From Arthrobacter sp. 24S4-2 (GTDB lineage: Bacteria > Actinomycetota > Actinomycetes > Actinomycetales > Micrococcaceae): a stretch of DNA of 64,000 bases. Shown piece after piece: positions 44,288 through 52,246 of the stretch (position 1 is the stretch's first letter; every line of letters starts with the position of its first letter). Made by a program: the position numbers and the translations under genes. The notes under the pieces are model-generated. The model had not been told where the DNA came from. It was given only the letters and a program-made list of their open reading frames with translations, and ran no database searches. The stretch is taken from positions 124,001 to 188,000 of the forward strand of contig NZ_CP040018.1 in assembly GCF_005280255.1 (NCBI RefSeq), given 5' to 3'.

Positions 44288-46956
44288 CCTCTGACCATCC
44301 CGTGACCTCTCACCACCCCGTGACCGCCGACGGAGCGGGACCGGTTTCCGTTAAGCCCGACGGCGAGTGGCTGCGGGTACATCCCGCGTCACCGTTCATC
44401 CGGGGCTGGGTGGCGCTTGCCGCCATCGGCTTTTTCTTCGGCCGTGACACTTTCGAACGGTTGCTGCAAGGCCGGCCTCTCCTGGACGAGGCGTATTCCG
44501 GACGGGTGCCGTTCCTGGTTGCGGGCGGCGGGCTGGTCCTGGTGCTGTCCGTGCTGGGGTTCATCCTGACGTGGTATTTCACCCGCTACCAGGTTGCCGA
44601 GGGCTATGTCCGCGTGAACACCGGCTTCCTGTTCAAGCAACAGCGCCAGGCCCGGCTTGACCGCGTCCAGGCCATCGACATCGTCCAGCCGCTGCTCGCC
44701 AGGATCTTCGGCCTGGCCGAACTCAAGTTCGAGGTGGCCGACGCCGGCGAATCAGCCGTGCGCCTGGCCTACCTCCGGATCGGCGACGCCCGCCAGCTGC
44801 GGGCCACCATCCTGGCACGGGCGGCGGGGCTGGAACCCGACCCGGAGCGCCCCGAAGAAGCCCCGCCCGAGGCGCCGGAATTTCCGGTCCTGTCTGTCCC
44901 GCCGTCGCGCCTGGTCGGTTCGCTGCTCCTGAGCGAGCAGAGTTTCTTTGTGGTGCTGGGCGCTGTCGCGTCCGTGGTGCTGTCCGCCGTCACCGAGAAC
45001 CGCGGCTTCTACTTCTACCTGATCCCCGCCGCCCTGGGCCTGGCCGCCGCCTACTGGGGGTCCTTCAACAAGGGCTACAACTTCACTGCCGCCATCTCGC
45101 CGGACGGCATCCGTCTCCGCTACGGGCTGCTGGATACACAGGCGCAGACCCTTCCGCCCGGCCGGATCCAGGCGCTGAAAATTACGCAGCCGCCGCTGTG
45201 GCGGATCTTCGGCTGGTACCGGATGCAGGTCAATGCGGCCGGCTACGGCGGCCCCGGCAGCAACGGTGAGGGCGCCTCCCGCACCACCCTCCTACCGGTG
45301 GGTGTGCTGGCGGACGTCATGAGCATGCTGTCGCTGGTGCTCCCGGATCCGGGAACCCCGGATCCGGCACGCGTCTTTACCGCCGGACTGACCGGGCTCG
45401 CTCCCGCAGACCGGAAGATTCCGGCAAGGCAGCCGGCCGCCGCGCCGGCTTCGGAGGCCGTCACAGCAGTGGAGCCCGACGGCGGGTTCGTCACCAGTCC
45501 GCGCCGGGTGCGGCTGCTGGCTCCGCTGGGCTGGCGCCGCAACGGCTTCACCGCCACGGACACCGCGCTGCTGCTCCGTTCCGGCCGCCTGTGGCGTGAG
45601 CTGGTTGTTGTTCCCCACCAGCGCACGCAGTCGATGGCCCTGCAGCAGGGGCCGCTGGCACGGCGCTTCCGTGTGGCCGACCTTGTCCTGCACACCACCG
45701 CGGGCCCCGTGTCGCCGCGACTCATCCAGGCCGGCCTGGACGAAGCCCGGACCCTGTTCGATGCCCAGGCCGCCCGCGCGCGGGAAGCGCGCAAGCGCCA
45801 GACCAGCGAACAGTGGCTTGCGCAGGTCGCCCCGGCGGTGGCGGTTGAGCATCCGGTGGTTGAGGCTGGGCCCACGGCCGCAGGATTCCCTGACCGAGCT
45901 CGCGAGGTTAGGGAGCGGCTGGGGAGCGAAACAGGGCCCGCCGAAACCGCGGATCCCGGAAAGCTTGATCCCCAGGGACATCCGATCTCCCGGGGCAGCC
46001 CGGTAACCGACAGAACTACCAGGAGGACCCGCAACATGGCTAAGCCAGGACGCCTCGGCGTCGGAATCATCGGTGCCGGCAAAGTGGGTGCCGTCCTCGG
46101 TGCGGCGCTCCGCGCTGCCGAACACGCCGTCGTCGGCGTTTCAGCGGTCTCGGACGCGAGCCGGGAACGAGCCGAAACCCTGCTGCCCGGCGTTCCGGTG
46201 CTCGACGTGCAGGACATCGTGGAACGGGCCGAGCTGGTGCTCCTGGCCGTACCGGACGATGCCCTCGGCGGACTCGTCAAGGGCCTGGCGAAACTCGGGG
46301 CCTGGCAACCCGGACAGCTCGTGGCGCACACGTCCGGCCGCTTCGGCGTCGGAATCCTGCATCCGGTGCGGGCCGCAGGCGCGGTCCCGCTCGCCTTGCA
46401 CCCGGCCATGACCTTCACCGGCATGAGCCTGGACCTCACCCGCCTGCTGGACTGCACGTTCGGCGTCACGGCGGATGCCGCCATGCTCCCCATCGCCCAG
46501 GCCCTTGTGGTGGAGATGGGCGCCGAGCCGGTGGTCATCGCCGAAGGTGACCGCACGCAGTACCACGCCGCCCTGGCGCACGGCTCGAACCATCTGGTCA
46601 CCCTCGTGGCGCAGGCCTCGCAGCTGCTCCGCGAGGTGGGGGTTGAGGCGCCCGAGCGCATGCTGGGGCCGCTCCTTCGTGCCACGCTGGAGAACGCCTT
46701 GGCCTCCGGCGAAGGAGCCCTGACCGGCCCCGTGGCCCGCGGCGATGTTGGCACGGTCGCCGCCCATGCCGAAGCCCTGCGCGAGCACGACGCCGGTGCC
46801 GGCGGCGATATTCTGGAGGCCTACCTGGCCATGGCGCGGGCCACCGCGAGCCGCGCCGGGAGCCGCGGACTGCTGAAGCCGGATCAGCTGAATGCGATCC
46901 GCGCGGCCCTGGAGGGCACAGGAAATGACGGGCCGCAGGCCACTGAAGGAGACTGA
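44284..46956 (+). CDS. PH-domain membrane protein (YdbT-like), open frame fused to DUF2520 protein
   Basis: The GTG at 44284 (GTGA overlap) opens an 890-codon frame. Residues 1-520 are a YdbT-like protein: transmembrane pairs near WVALAAIGFFFG, LVLVLSVLGFILTWY and FVVLGAVASVVLSAV, with bPH2 domains at QARLDRVQAIDIVQPLLAR, LPPGRIQALKITQPPLWR and VVVPHQRTQSMALQQGPLAR. A stretch of about 65 low-conservation residues follows (VEAGPTAAGFPDRAREV), encoded by repeat-like DNA. The frame then runs without a stop into the Rossmann/DUF2520 protein. Related genomes, as far as I know, keep these separate, so the stop was probably lost. A strong internal start at 46036 suggests that the second protein is still made alone. 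Confidence 0.7.
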   Translation: MTSDHPVTSHHPVTADGAGPVSVKPDGEWLRVHPASPFIRGWVALAAIGFFFGRDTFERLLQGRPLLDEAYSGRVPFLVAGGGLVLVLSVLGFILTWYFTRYQVAEGYVRVNTGFLFKQQRQARLDRVQAIDIVQPLLARIFGLAELKFEVADAGESAVRLAYLRIGDARQLRATILARAAGLEPDPERPEEAPPEAPEFPVLSVPPSRLVGSLLLSEQSFFVVLGAVASVVLSAVTENRGFYFYLIPAALGLAAAYWGSFNKGYNFTAAISPDGIRLRYGLLDTQAQTLPPGRIQALKITQPPLWRIFGWYRMQVNAAGYGGPGSNGEGASRTTLLPVGVLADVMSMLSLVLPDPGTPDPARVFTAGLTGLAPADRKIPARQPAAAPASEAVTAVEPDGGFVTSPRRVRLLAPLGWRRNGFTATDTALLLRSGRLWRELVVVPHQRTQSMALQQGPLARRFRVADLVLHTTAGPVSPRLIQAGLDEARTLFDAQAARAREARKRQTSEQWLAQVAPAVAVEHPVVEAGPTAAGFPDRAREVRERLGSETGPAETADPGKLDPQGHPISRGSPVTDRTTRRTRNMAKPGRLGVGIIGAGKVGAVLGAALRAAEHAVVGVSAVSDASRERAETLLPGVPVLDVQDIVERAELVLLAVPDDALGGLVKGLAKLGAWQPGQLVAHTSGRFGVGILHPVRAAGAVPLALHPAMTFTGMSLDLTRLLDCTFGVTADAAMLPIAQALVVEMGAEPVVIAEGDRTQYHAALAHGSNHLVTLVAQASQLLREVGVEAPERMLGPLLRATLENALASGEGALTGPVARGDVGTVAAHAEALREHDAGAGGDILEAYLAMARATASRAGSRGLLKPDQLNAIRAALEGTGNDGPQATEGD
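45868..45939. repeat. repeat-like palindromic insert inside the PH/DUF2520 frame
   Basis: GGGCCC at 45868 and again at 45934 bracket a hairpin, CCCTGACC (45888-45895) with GGTTAGGG (45906-45913), pairing throughout with one G-U. The loop contains the palindrome CTCGCGAG. The type resembles extragenic palindromic repeats that I recall as common in Arthrobacter genomes. Such an insert would explain the extra low-complexity residues here. Confidence 0.4.
46036..46956 (+). CDS. Rossmann-fold protein with DUF2520 (PanE-like oxidoreductase), internal start
   Basis: This 306-aa product starts at the ATG with a perfect AGGAGG (46021-46026) 9 nt upstream. The N-terminus GVGIIGAGKVGAVLGAALRA is a dinucleotide-binding Rossmann motif. 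LVLLAVPDDALGGLVKGLA and ALHPAMTFTGMSLDL follow, and the DUF2520 C-domain has the conserved YHAALAHGSNHLVTLVAQA. In many actinobacteria this gene lies next to panC and is suspected to replace ketopantoate reductase PanE. Here it is 1 bp from panC. It is in frame with the PH protein upstream, so a fusion product is also possible. Confidence 0.85.
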   Translation: MAKPGRLGVGIIGAGKVGAVLGAALRAAEHAVVGVSAVSDASRERAETLLPGVPVLDVQDIVERAELVLLAVPDDALGGLVKGLAKLGAWQPGQLVAHTSGRFGVGILHPVRAAGAVPLALHPAMTFTGMSLDLTRLLDCTFGVTADAAMLPIAQALVVEMGAEPVVIAEGDRTQYHAALAHGSNHLVTLVAQASQLLREVGVEAPERMLGPLLRATLENALASGEGALTGPVARGDVGTVAAHAEALREHDAGAGGDILEAYLAMARATASRAGSRGLLKPDQLNAIRAALEGTGNDGPQATEGD

Positions 46957-46957
46957 C

Positions 46958-47887
46958 TTGGCGATCAAAGTCGTAACCACCGCGGCGGCGCTGCGGGCCG
47001 AGAGCGCGCGGCTGCTGACGGAGAAACAGGGCGCATCCCAGGGTCTTGTTCCCACCATGGGCGCCCTGCACGAAGGGCACGCCATGCTGGCGCGCACCGC
47101 CGTCGAACAGAACGACGTTGTGGTGGCCAGCATCTTCGTCAATCCGCTGCAGTTCGGCGAGGCCGCGGACCTGGACCGCTACCCGCGGACCCTGGAGGCG
47201 GACATGGAGCTGCTCGATGCAGAGGGTGTGGACCTGGTGTTCGTGCCGCCGGTGGACGAGGTCTATCCCGGGGGCGAACCGCTGGTCCGGGTGACCGCGG
47301 GCCGCCTCGCCGAGAAATGGGAAGGCGCTTCCCGCCCCGGGCACTTCGACGGCGCGCTCACCGTGGTGGCCAAGCTGCTGCACTACGGGTTTCCGGGTGC
47401 CGGGCTTTCGGGCCGCGGCGCCTTCGTGACCGGCACCGTCGCTGGCCAGCCTGCCTACCGCGCCTACTTTGGCCAGAAGGATGCCCAGCAGCTGACGCTG
47501 GTGCGGCGAATGGTGGCGGACCTGAATTTCCCCGTGGAAATCGTGGCTGTGCCGACGGTCCGATCCGAGGGCGGTCTGGCCCTGAGCAGCCGGAACAGGT
47601 TCCTTTCCGGCGAGGAACGCGAGGCCGCCCTGGTCCTGTCCCGGGCCCTTCGGCTCCTCGAGGAACGGGCGAATGCCCACGAACCGCTTGACCTGGAATC
47701 AGCACAGGCGCTGGTGGAGTCCCAGCCTTTGGTGGGGCTGGACTACTTCGACGTGGTGGACCCGGACACGCTGGAGCCCCTGGCCGAGAACTGCAAGGAG
47801 ACACCGTTCCGCGGCGAAGGCCTGGCCATCATTGCGGCGAAGGTGGGGCCGGTCCGGCTCATCGACAACGTGCCGCTGAGCTCCTGA
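46958..47887 (+). CDS. panC: pantothenate synthetase
   Basis: This 309-aa enzyme condenses pantoate and beta-alanine with ATP to pantothenate. The nucleotide motif PTMGALHEGHAML with H38 and H41 is present, followed by SIFVNPLQFG, PGHFDGALTVVAKLL, YFGQKDAQQLTLVRRMV and the KMSKS-like LALSSRNRFLS. A short insert (GAGLSGRGAFVTGTVAGQPA) precedes the GQKD motif. The TTG at 46958 is preferred because GAAGGAG lies 6 nt before it and the gene begins right after the DUF2520 stop. No panD follows, unlike in many relatives. Confidence 0.93.
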   Translation: MAIKVVTTAAALRAESARLLTEKQGASQGLVPTMGALHEGHAMLARTAVEQNDVVVASIFVNPLQFGEAADLDRYPRTLEADMELLDAEGVDLVFVPPVDEVYPGGEPLVRVTAGRLAEKWEGASRPGHFDGALTVVAKLLHYGFPGAGLSGRGAFVTGTVAGQPAYRAYFGQKDAQQLTLVRRMVADLNFPVEIVAVPTVRSEGGLALSSRNRFLSGEEREAALVLSRALRLLEERANAHEPLDLESAQALVESQPLVGLDYFDVVDPDTLEPLAENCKETPFRGEGLAIIAAKVGPVRLIDNVPLSS

Positions 47888-48014
47888 CACGGGAAATTTC
47901 CGGCTTCTCCGCCGCTTTTCTCTAATGACGGGAATTACCCTGGGGATACACTGTTGGAATCTGCAGCGACGACGCTCGCCGGAAACCACATCGCATCTCC
48001 CTGAGGGAATCCCC

Positions 48015-49502
48015 ATGTCTACAGACGTCTCTTCCAACGCCCACGGCGACCCAGCACGGAGCCAGGCAGCAGCAGGGGCGCCGGCAGCTGCCCCGGTGAA
48101 GATGTCCCGTGAATCGGTCACCATCATCACCACGCTGTTGGTTGCCACCTTCGTGGTGATCCTCAACGAAACCATCATGAACGTCGCACTCCAGCGGCTG
48201 ATGGTTGACCTCGGTGTTGACGCGCCCACCGTGCAGTGGCTGTCCACGGGCTTTATGCTCACGATGGCCGTGGTGATCCCCACCACCGGGTTCATTTTGC
48301 AGACTCTCTCCACCCGGGCCGTGTTCATGCTGGCAATGGGGCTGTTCTCCGGCGGCACACTCCTGGCCGCACTGGCCCCCGGCTTCGAAGTGCTGCTGCT
48401 GGCCCGAATTGTGCAGGCCGGCGGCACAGCCATCATGCTCCCCCTGCTGATGACCACCATCCTCACCCTCGTTCCGCCGGAACGCCGCGGCGCCGTTATG
48501 GGCAACGTGAGCATCGCGATCTCCGTGGCACCGGCAATGGGGCCAACGGTGTCCGGTCTGATCCTTGAGCACTTCACGTGGCGCTTTATGTTCGTCTTTG
48601 TGCTGCCCGTTGCCCTCGCGGCCTTCGCCATCGGCGCCCGCTTCCTCACGAACGTCGGCGAATCCGAGAAGACCAGGCTGGACTTCCTGTCGGTGCTGCT
48701 GACCATGCCTGCGTTCGGCGGCGTGGTTTACGGCCTCAGCCAGATCGGCGGCGGCCACGGCGGACAAAGCGGACCCGGCGCGCCCGCGGTGGCGGCCCTG
48801 GCCATTGGCGTGGTGGCCATGCTCGCCTTCGTGTTCCGCCAACTGAGGCTGCAAAAAAAGGACGCTCCGCTGCTGGACCTGCGGGCATTCAACTTCCGCA
48901 TGTTCACGGTGTCAGTGCTGCTGATGGTGGTGGCGATGGTGGCCCTGTTCGGTGCCGTCATCCTGCTGCCGCTCTACCTGCAGGAGATCCGCGGACTGAA
49001 GTCGCTCGAAACCGGCCTGGCGCTCCTTCCCGGCGGCCTGGCGATGGGTCTCCTCGGGCCGTTCATCGGGCGCCTGTTCGACAAGGTGGGCCCGCTGCCG
49101 CTGACAGTTTCCGGCTCCGTCCTGATGGTGCTGTCGCTGTGGCAGTTTTCCATGCTGAATGCCGAGTCCGCCGTGTGGTGGATCGTGGCGCTTCACGTGG
49201 CCCTGAGCTTTGGCCTGGCGCTCCTGTTTACCCCGGCGTTCACCACCGGGCTCAACCCGCTGCCGCCGCACCTCTACTCGCACGGATCGGCGATCATGAG
49301 CACACTGCAGCAGGTGGCCGGTGCCGCCGGGACGGCGTTGCTGGTGTCGATCTACGCCGTGGTGTCGGCAGCGTCAGGCATCGTCGCAGGCATGCACGCG
49401 GCGTTCCTGACGGCAGCCATCATAGCCGTCGCCGCCGTCGTGCTTTCCGCCATGATGCGCAAGACGGCCGGTGCGGAGCACCCCGCCCCGGCCGCCCACT
49501 AA
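48015..49502 (+). CDS. MFS drug exporter, DHA2 (EmrB/QacA, 14-TM) type
   Basis: This is a 495-aa proton-driven efflux transporter. Motif D1-like VILNETIMNVALQRLMVDLG lies in helix 1, and TVQWLSTGFMLTMAVVIPTTG in helix 2. The antiporter motif C region is seen in AIMLPLLMTTILTLVPPERRGAVMG and SIAISVAPAMGPTVSGLI. About 14 hydrophobic segments are visible. The substrate is unknown. The ATG follows GAGGGAA. A palindrome, GGAAATTTCC, at 47892-47901 just after panC could be part of its promoter region. No regulator is adjacent. It begins the accessory block between panC and lysS. Confidence 0.85.
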   Translation: MSTDVSSNAHGDPARSQAAAGAPAAAPVKMSRESVTIITTLLVATFVVILNETIMNVALQRLMVDLGVDAPTVQWLSTGFMLTMAVVIPTTGFILQTLSTRAVFMLAMGLFSGGTLLAALAPGFEVLLLARIVQAGGTAIMLPLLMTTILTLVPPERRGAVMGNVSIAISVAPAMGPTVSGLILEHFTWRFMFVFVLPVALAAFAIGARFLTNVGESEKTRLDFLSVLLTMPAFGGVVYGLSQIGGGHGGQSGPGAPAVAALAIGVVAMLAFVFRQLRLQKKDAPLLDLRAFNFRMFTVSVLLMVVAMVALFGAVILLPLYLQEIRGLKSLETGLALLPGGLAMGLLGPFIGRLFDKVGPLPLTVSGSVLMVLSLWQFSMLNAESAVWWIVALHVALSFGLALLFTPAFTTGLNPLPPHLYSHGSAIMSTLQQVAGAAGTALLVSIYAVVSAASGIVAGMHAAFLTAAIIAVAAVVLSAMMRKTAGAEHPAPAAH

Positions 49503-49510
49503 CGCCCGGG

Positions 49511-50338
49511 TCAGGCCGTCTCGACAGGCCTGTCCGTGGCGTGTCCATACTGCGACCAGCCGCCGACGAACAGCCTGCCTCTCCCCGCCCCCAGTTGCTC
49601 CAGGACCAGCAGGTTGTGGCAGGCAGTCACTCCGGATCCGCAATATGCAATGGTGTCCTGGGCGGAGACAATTCCCGCACGCTCGAAATTCGCGCGTAGC
49701 TGGTCCTCGGGCAGCAGTCTTCCTGAGGAGTCGAGGTTCTCGCGGCAGGGAACATTCACGGCACCGGGTATATGCCCGGGGCGGGGGTCCACAGGGTCTT
49801 GGCACCCGTCGAAGCGGTCACGATTCCTCGCGTCCACCACCTTGTACTGATCAGACGACGCCTCCGAGATATCGGCAAGCAGGCTCTTAGGCCATGCATG
49901 GGCCGAGAATTCTCCCTCCCTTATTTGCGGGGCATCCTTGGCGAGTTGTCCTGGATAGCTGGCGATACCCCCGTTCAGGATCGCGGCGCTGCGGCCCGTG
50001 GATCGGAGCATCCAGACAAGTCGGGCCGCGATGACCCCGCCCGCGTCGTCGTAGGCGATCACGGTGTCTGAGTCATTTATGCCGGCTTCCCGCATCCCCT
50101 GGGCAAACACTTCGGGATCGGGCAGCGGGTTCCTCCCGGCTTCTTGCGAAGCTGGCCCGGAGAGCCACTGATCCATGTCGACGAAGACGGCATCCGGGAT
50201 ATGGCCGGCATCGTAGGCGTCCTTCCCCGAGGACCCGTCCAGGTACCAGCGGGTATCCACGAGAACGAACCGCCCTGCGTTGCCCGCGCACCAGTTCCAG
50301 TCGACAAAGGGCTGCAAGTTGGAGTCGCTATTGCTCAT
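49511..50338 (-). CDS. two-domain sulfurtransferase (thiosulfate/3-mercaptopyruvate type)
   Basis: This is a 275-aa tandem rhodanese. The N-terminal inactive domain contains LVDTRWYLDGSSGKDAYDAGHIPDA. The C-terminal domain contains KVVDARNRDRFDG and the active-site loop AYCGSGVTAC, with catalytic Cys233. CGSGVT is more typical of 3-mercaptopyruvate sulfurtransferases than of CRKGVT rhodaneses. There is no signal peptide. The ATG at 50338 is set by homology. A strong operator-like palindrome lies 26-53 bp upstream, so the gene is probably repressor-controlled. It is convergent with the MFS gene (8-bp gap). Confidence 0.88.
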   Translation of the reverse strand: MSNSDSNLQPFVDWNWCAGNAGRFVLVDTRWYLDGSSGKDAYDAGHIPDAVFVDMDQWLSGPASQEAGRNPLPDPEVFAQGMREAGINDSDTVIAYDDAGGVIAARLVWMLRSTGRSAAILNGGIASYPGQLAKDAPQIREGEFSAHAWPKSLLADISEASSDQYKVVDARNRDRFDGCQDPVDPRPGHIPGAVNVPCRENLDSSGRLLPEDQLRANFERAGIVSAQDTIAYCGSGVTACHNLLVLEQLGAGRGRLFVGGWSQYGHATDRPVETA

Positions 50339-50363
50339 GATCGGCAGTCTAGAGCGATAGATC

Positions 50364-50391
50364 ATATGTTGAGATTTCGATCTCAATATAT
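50364..50391 (-). promoter_or_regulatory. AT-rich palindromic operator of the sulfurtransferase gene
   Basis: ATAT-G-TTGAGAT then TTCG then ATCTCAA-T-ATAT forms a 28-bp palindrome with one mismatch pair. On the minus strand it overlaps TTGAGA and TATGAT promoter-like boxes, 26-53 bp before the sulfurtransferase ATG. Its AT content stands out sharply. The pattern suits an ArsR/TetR-type dimer, but no regulator gene is adjacent. Confidence 0.65.
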
Positions 50392-50458
50392 GGAACCCGG
50401 GGTTCCTTCGCGGGAAGGCCCGAAGCGTCCCTTGGCGCGTTGGGGCCTGTAAGGAACG

Positions 50459-51295
50459 TCAGCCGGCGAAGAACTCGCTCAGTTCGGTGATCAGCTTGTC
50501 TGGCGCCCTGTTGACGCCGTCGTGCCCTGACCCGGGCAGGATGGTGTAGCTGGAACCTGAGAGGACGTCGTGGATCTGCCCGCATGCGATGCCGAAGTAG
50601 GCCGGGCTCTTTTCGCCGACAATGATGAGGGTCTCGAGGGGCAGCGCCAGGAAAGGCTCGGCCGGCATGTCCGCGGCGATGATCGCCTTGATCTCCCGGA
50701 CGCCGGTCTTCATCAGGTCGCGGTGCTGTTTGCCGATGGGCGTCCCGGCGATGAGCTTGTTGGCGAGCGTCAGCATCGAAAGCGGCATCCGTGAGGACAG
50801 GGCCCCGCCCGTCTCGAGACCCCTGACCAGCACGGCGAGGGCGCGGTCGTCGTCGCCGGCCGCCGTCGCGCGTTCGTATTCGGAGATCCAGTCAGCCTTG
50901 ACGCTGTGGTTGACGGACACGGCAGGATCGTAGACGGCGAGCCGTTCAACCGGAAGCGTGCGCGCCGCGTGCAGAGCAACCGCGCCGCCGAAGCTATGGC
51001 CGAAGACGTCCGTGCTGGCCGTGTGCTTCATGACGGTATCGAGGTCCCTGATGTCTACATCCAGCGTGTAGTCCCCGGGCTGCGGCGACGATTCGCCGCG
51101 GCCGCGCCGGTTGAACGTGTGCACCGGCCGACCCAGTGAAGCACTCAGCTTCTGGGCAAAGCGGGTGTAGTCCGCGGCGGTGACCATTGAAGCCTGCACG
51201 ACGACGACGCCCGAGCCTGCCGAGGCCAGCTCGGCGCCCGTGGTGTACAGCTCCAGCGTTCCGCCGTCGGGTGTTGTGATGTTCTCGCGCGTCAT
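50459..51295 (-). CDS. alpha/beta hydrolase (tandem paralogue 1)
   Basis: This is a 278-aa hydrolase with the nucleophile elbow VFGHSFGGAVAL, the oxyanion strand GVVVVQASMVTAADY, and the acid/histidine region LIIVGEKSPAYFG ... LPGSGHDGVNRAP. The motif RPVHTFNRRGRGESSPQPGDY, repeated with variations in the two neighbouring genes, shows that the three are tandem duplicates. The substrate is unknown. An in-frame ATG at 51295 opens with TRENITTPDGGTLELY. There is no signal peptide. It is followed by 66 bp of noncoding sequence before the next paralogue upstream. Confidence 0.8.
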   Translation of the reverse strand: MTRENITTPDGGTLELYTTGAELASAGSGVVVVQASMVTAADYTRFAQKLSASLGRPVHTFNRRGRGESSPQPGDYTLDVDIRDLDTVMKHTASTDVFGHSFGGAVALHAARTLPVERLAVYDPAVSVNHSVKADWISEYERATAAGDDDRALAVLVRGLETGGALSSRMPLSMLTLANKLIAGTPIGKQHRDLMKTGVREIKAIIAADMPAEPFLALPLETLIIVGEKSPAYFGIACGQIHDVLSGSSYTILPGSGHDGVNRAPDKLITELSEFFAG

Positions 51296-51360
51296 GTTCC
51301 GAGCCTACCTGTGGCGGCTGGAACCGCACAGCAGCCGGGCGTCACAAGGCCCACAGGGCG

Positions 51361-52233
51361 TCAGCCCTTGAAGTAAGCGGAGATGTCCTCCACCAGCTCC
51401 TTGACCGCGGCGGGAATGGAGGCGTGGACGCATTTGGGCGAGACCTGGAAGGCGCTGCCGGGCACGGCCCGGTGCAGCAGTTCCGCCGTCACGTTGTAGT
51501 AGCTGGGGCTCTTGGCGCCCACCATGAACCTGGTGTTCGGCGGCAGCACGGAGAAATCGCGGGCGTGGTCGGCTTCGTCGAACGCGGCCTTGAGCTCACC
51601 CACCCCGCTGGGCATGAGCTCCTTGAACAAACGGTTCACTTTGGTCCGAGACACCAGCGCCATCAGCCCGGCGAGGACCGGCTCGGGGATTCTGGCCAGG
51701 GCTGTGCCGGGCTGCATGCCCTTCTTGAGCTTGGCCAGTGCATGGGGGACGTTGCCGGCATTGACCGAGCGTTCGAAACTGTCCAGCCATGACGTGTCCA
51801 CGCTGCCGTCGATATTGACTGCAGCGTCGTAGACCGCGAGTTTGTCCGGCTGGTGCCGTGTTCCGGCGAACTCCTGGACAGCGTTCAGGGCCACCGAGCC
51901 GCCCAGGCTGTGGCCAAAGAGGTTGCGGGCGCCGGTGGTGTCCATGATGGTCCGGACGTCGGCGATCTCGGTGGCCATGGAATAGTCCGGCGGCTGCGGT
52001 GTGGAGTCACCGCGGCCGCGCCGGTCATACACGTCCACCGCCCAGCCGTCGCCGAGGCCTTTGGCCAGGGCTTCCGAAAACGGCCGGTAAATCAGTGCCG
52101 TGAGGAATGCCCCGCCGATCACCACGACCCGCCTCTCGCCGGGGGCATCCACCGTGCCGTAGCTGTAGAGAGCAAGCCGGCCGCCGTCGTGCGTGGGTAC
52201 GGCCTGCTGCTTTACTGCTGCCCATTCCTTCAC
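51361..52233 (-). CDS. alpha/beta hydrolase (tandem paralogue 2)
   Basis: This is a 290-aa hydrolase homologous to both neighbours. It shows VYDRRGRGDSTPQPPDYSM, the elbow LFGHSLGGSVALNAV with the catalytic Ser, MVGAKSPSYYNVT and the His region SPKCVHASIPAAV. GTG 52233 (VKEWAAVKQQAVPTHDGG) is selected because it lies 13 bp after the upstream stop and homology to paralogue 1 starts there (THDGGRLALYS against TPDGGTLELYT). The function is unknown. It is probably co-transcribed with paralogue 3. Confidence 0.8.
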   Translation of the reverse strand: MKEWAAVKQQAVPTHDGGRLALYSYGTVDAPGERRVVVIGGAFLTALIYRPFSEALAKGLGDGWAVDVYDRRGRGDSTPQPPDYSMATEIADVRTIMDTTGARNLFGHSLGGSVALNAVQEFAGTRHQPDKLAVYDAAVNIDGSVDTSWLDSFERSVNAGNVPHALAKLKKGMQPGTALARIPEPVLAGLMALVSRTKVNRLFKELMPSGVGELKAAFDEADHARDFSVLPPNTRFMVGAKSPSYYNVTAELLHRAVPGSAFQVSPKCVHASIPAAVKELVEDISAYFKG

Positions 52234-52246
52234 TGGTGCTTTTCCA

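Noticed and set aside
48015..49502. Efflux pump linked to a neighbouring repressor
   Set aside because: No regulator gene or convincing operator directly precedes the MFS gene; GGAAATTTCC alone is too short to count.
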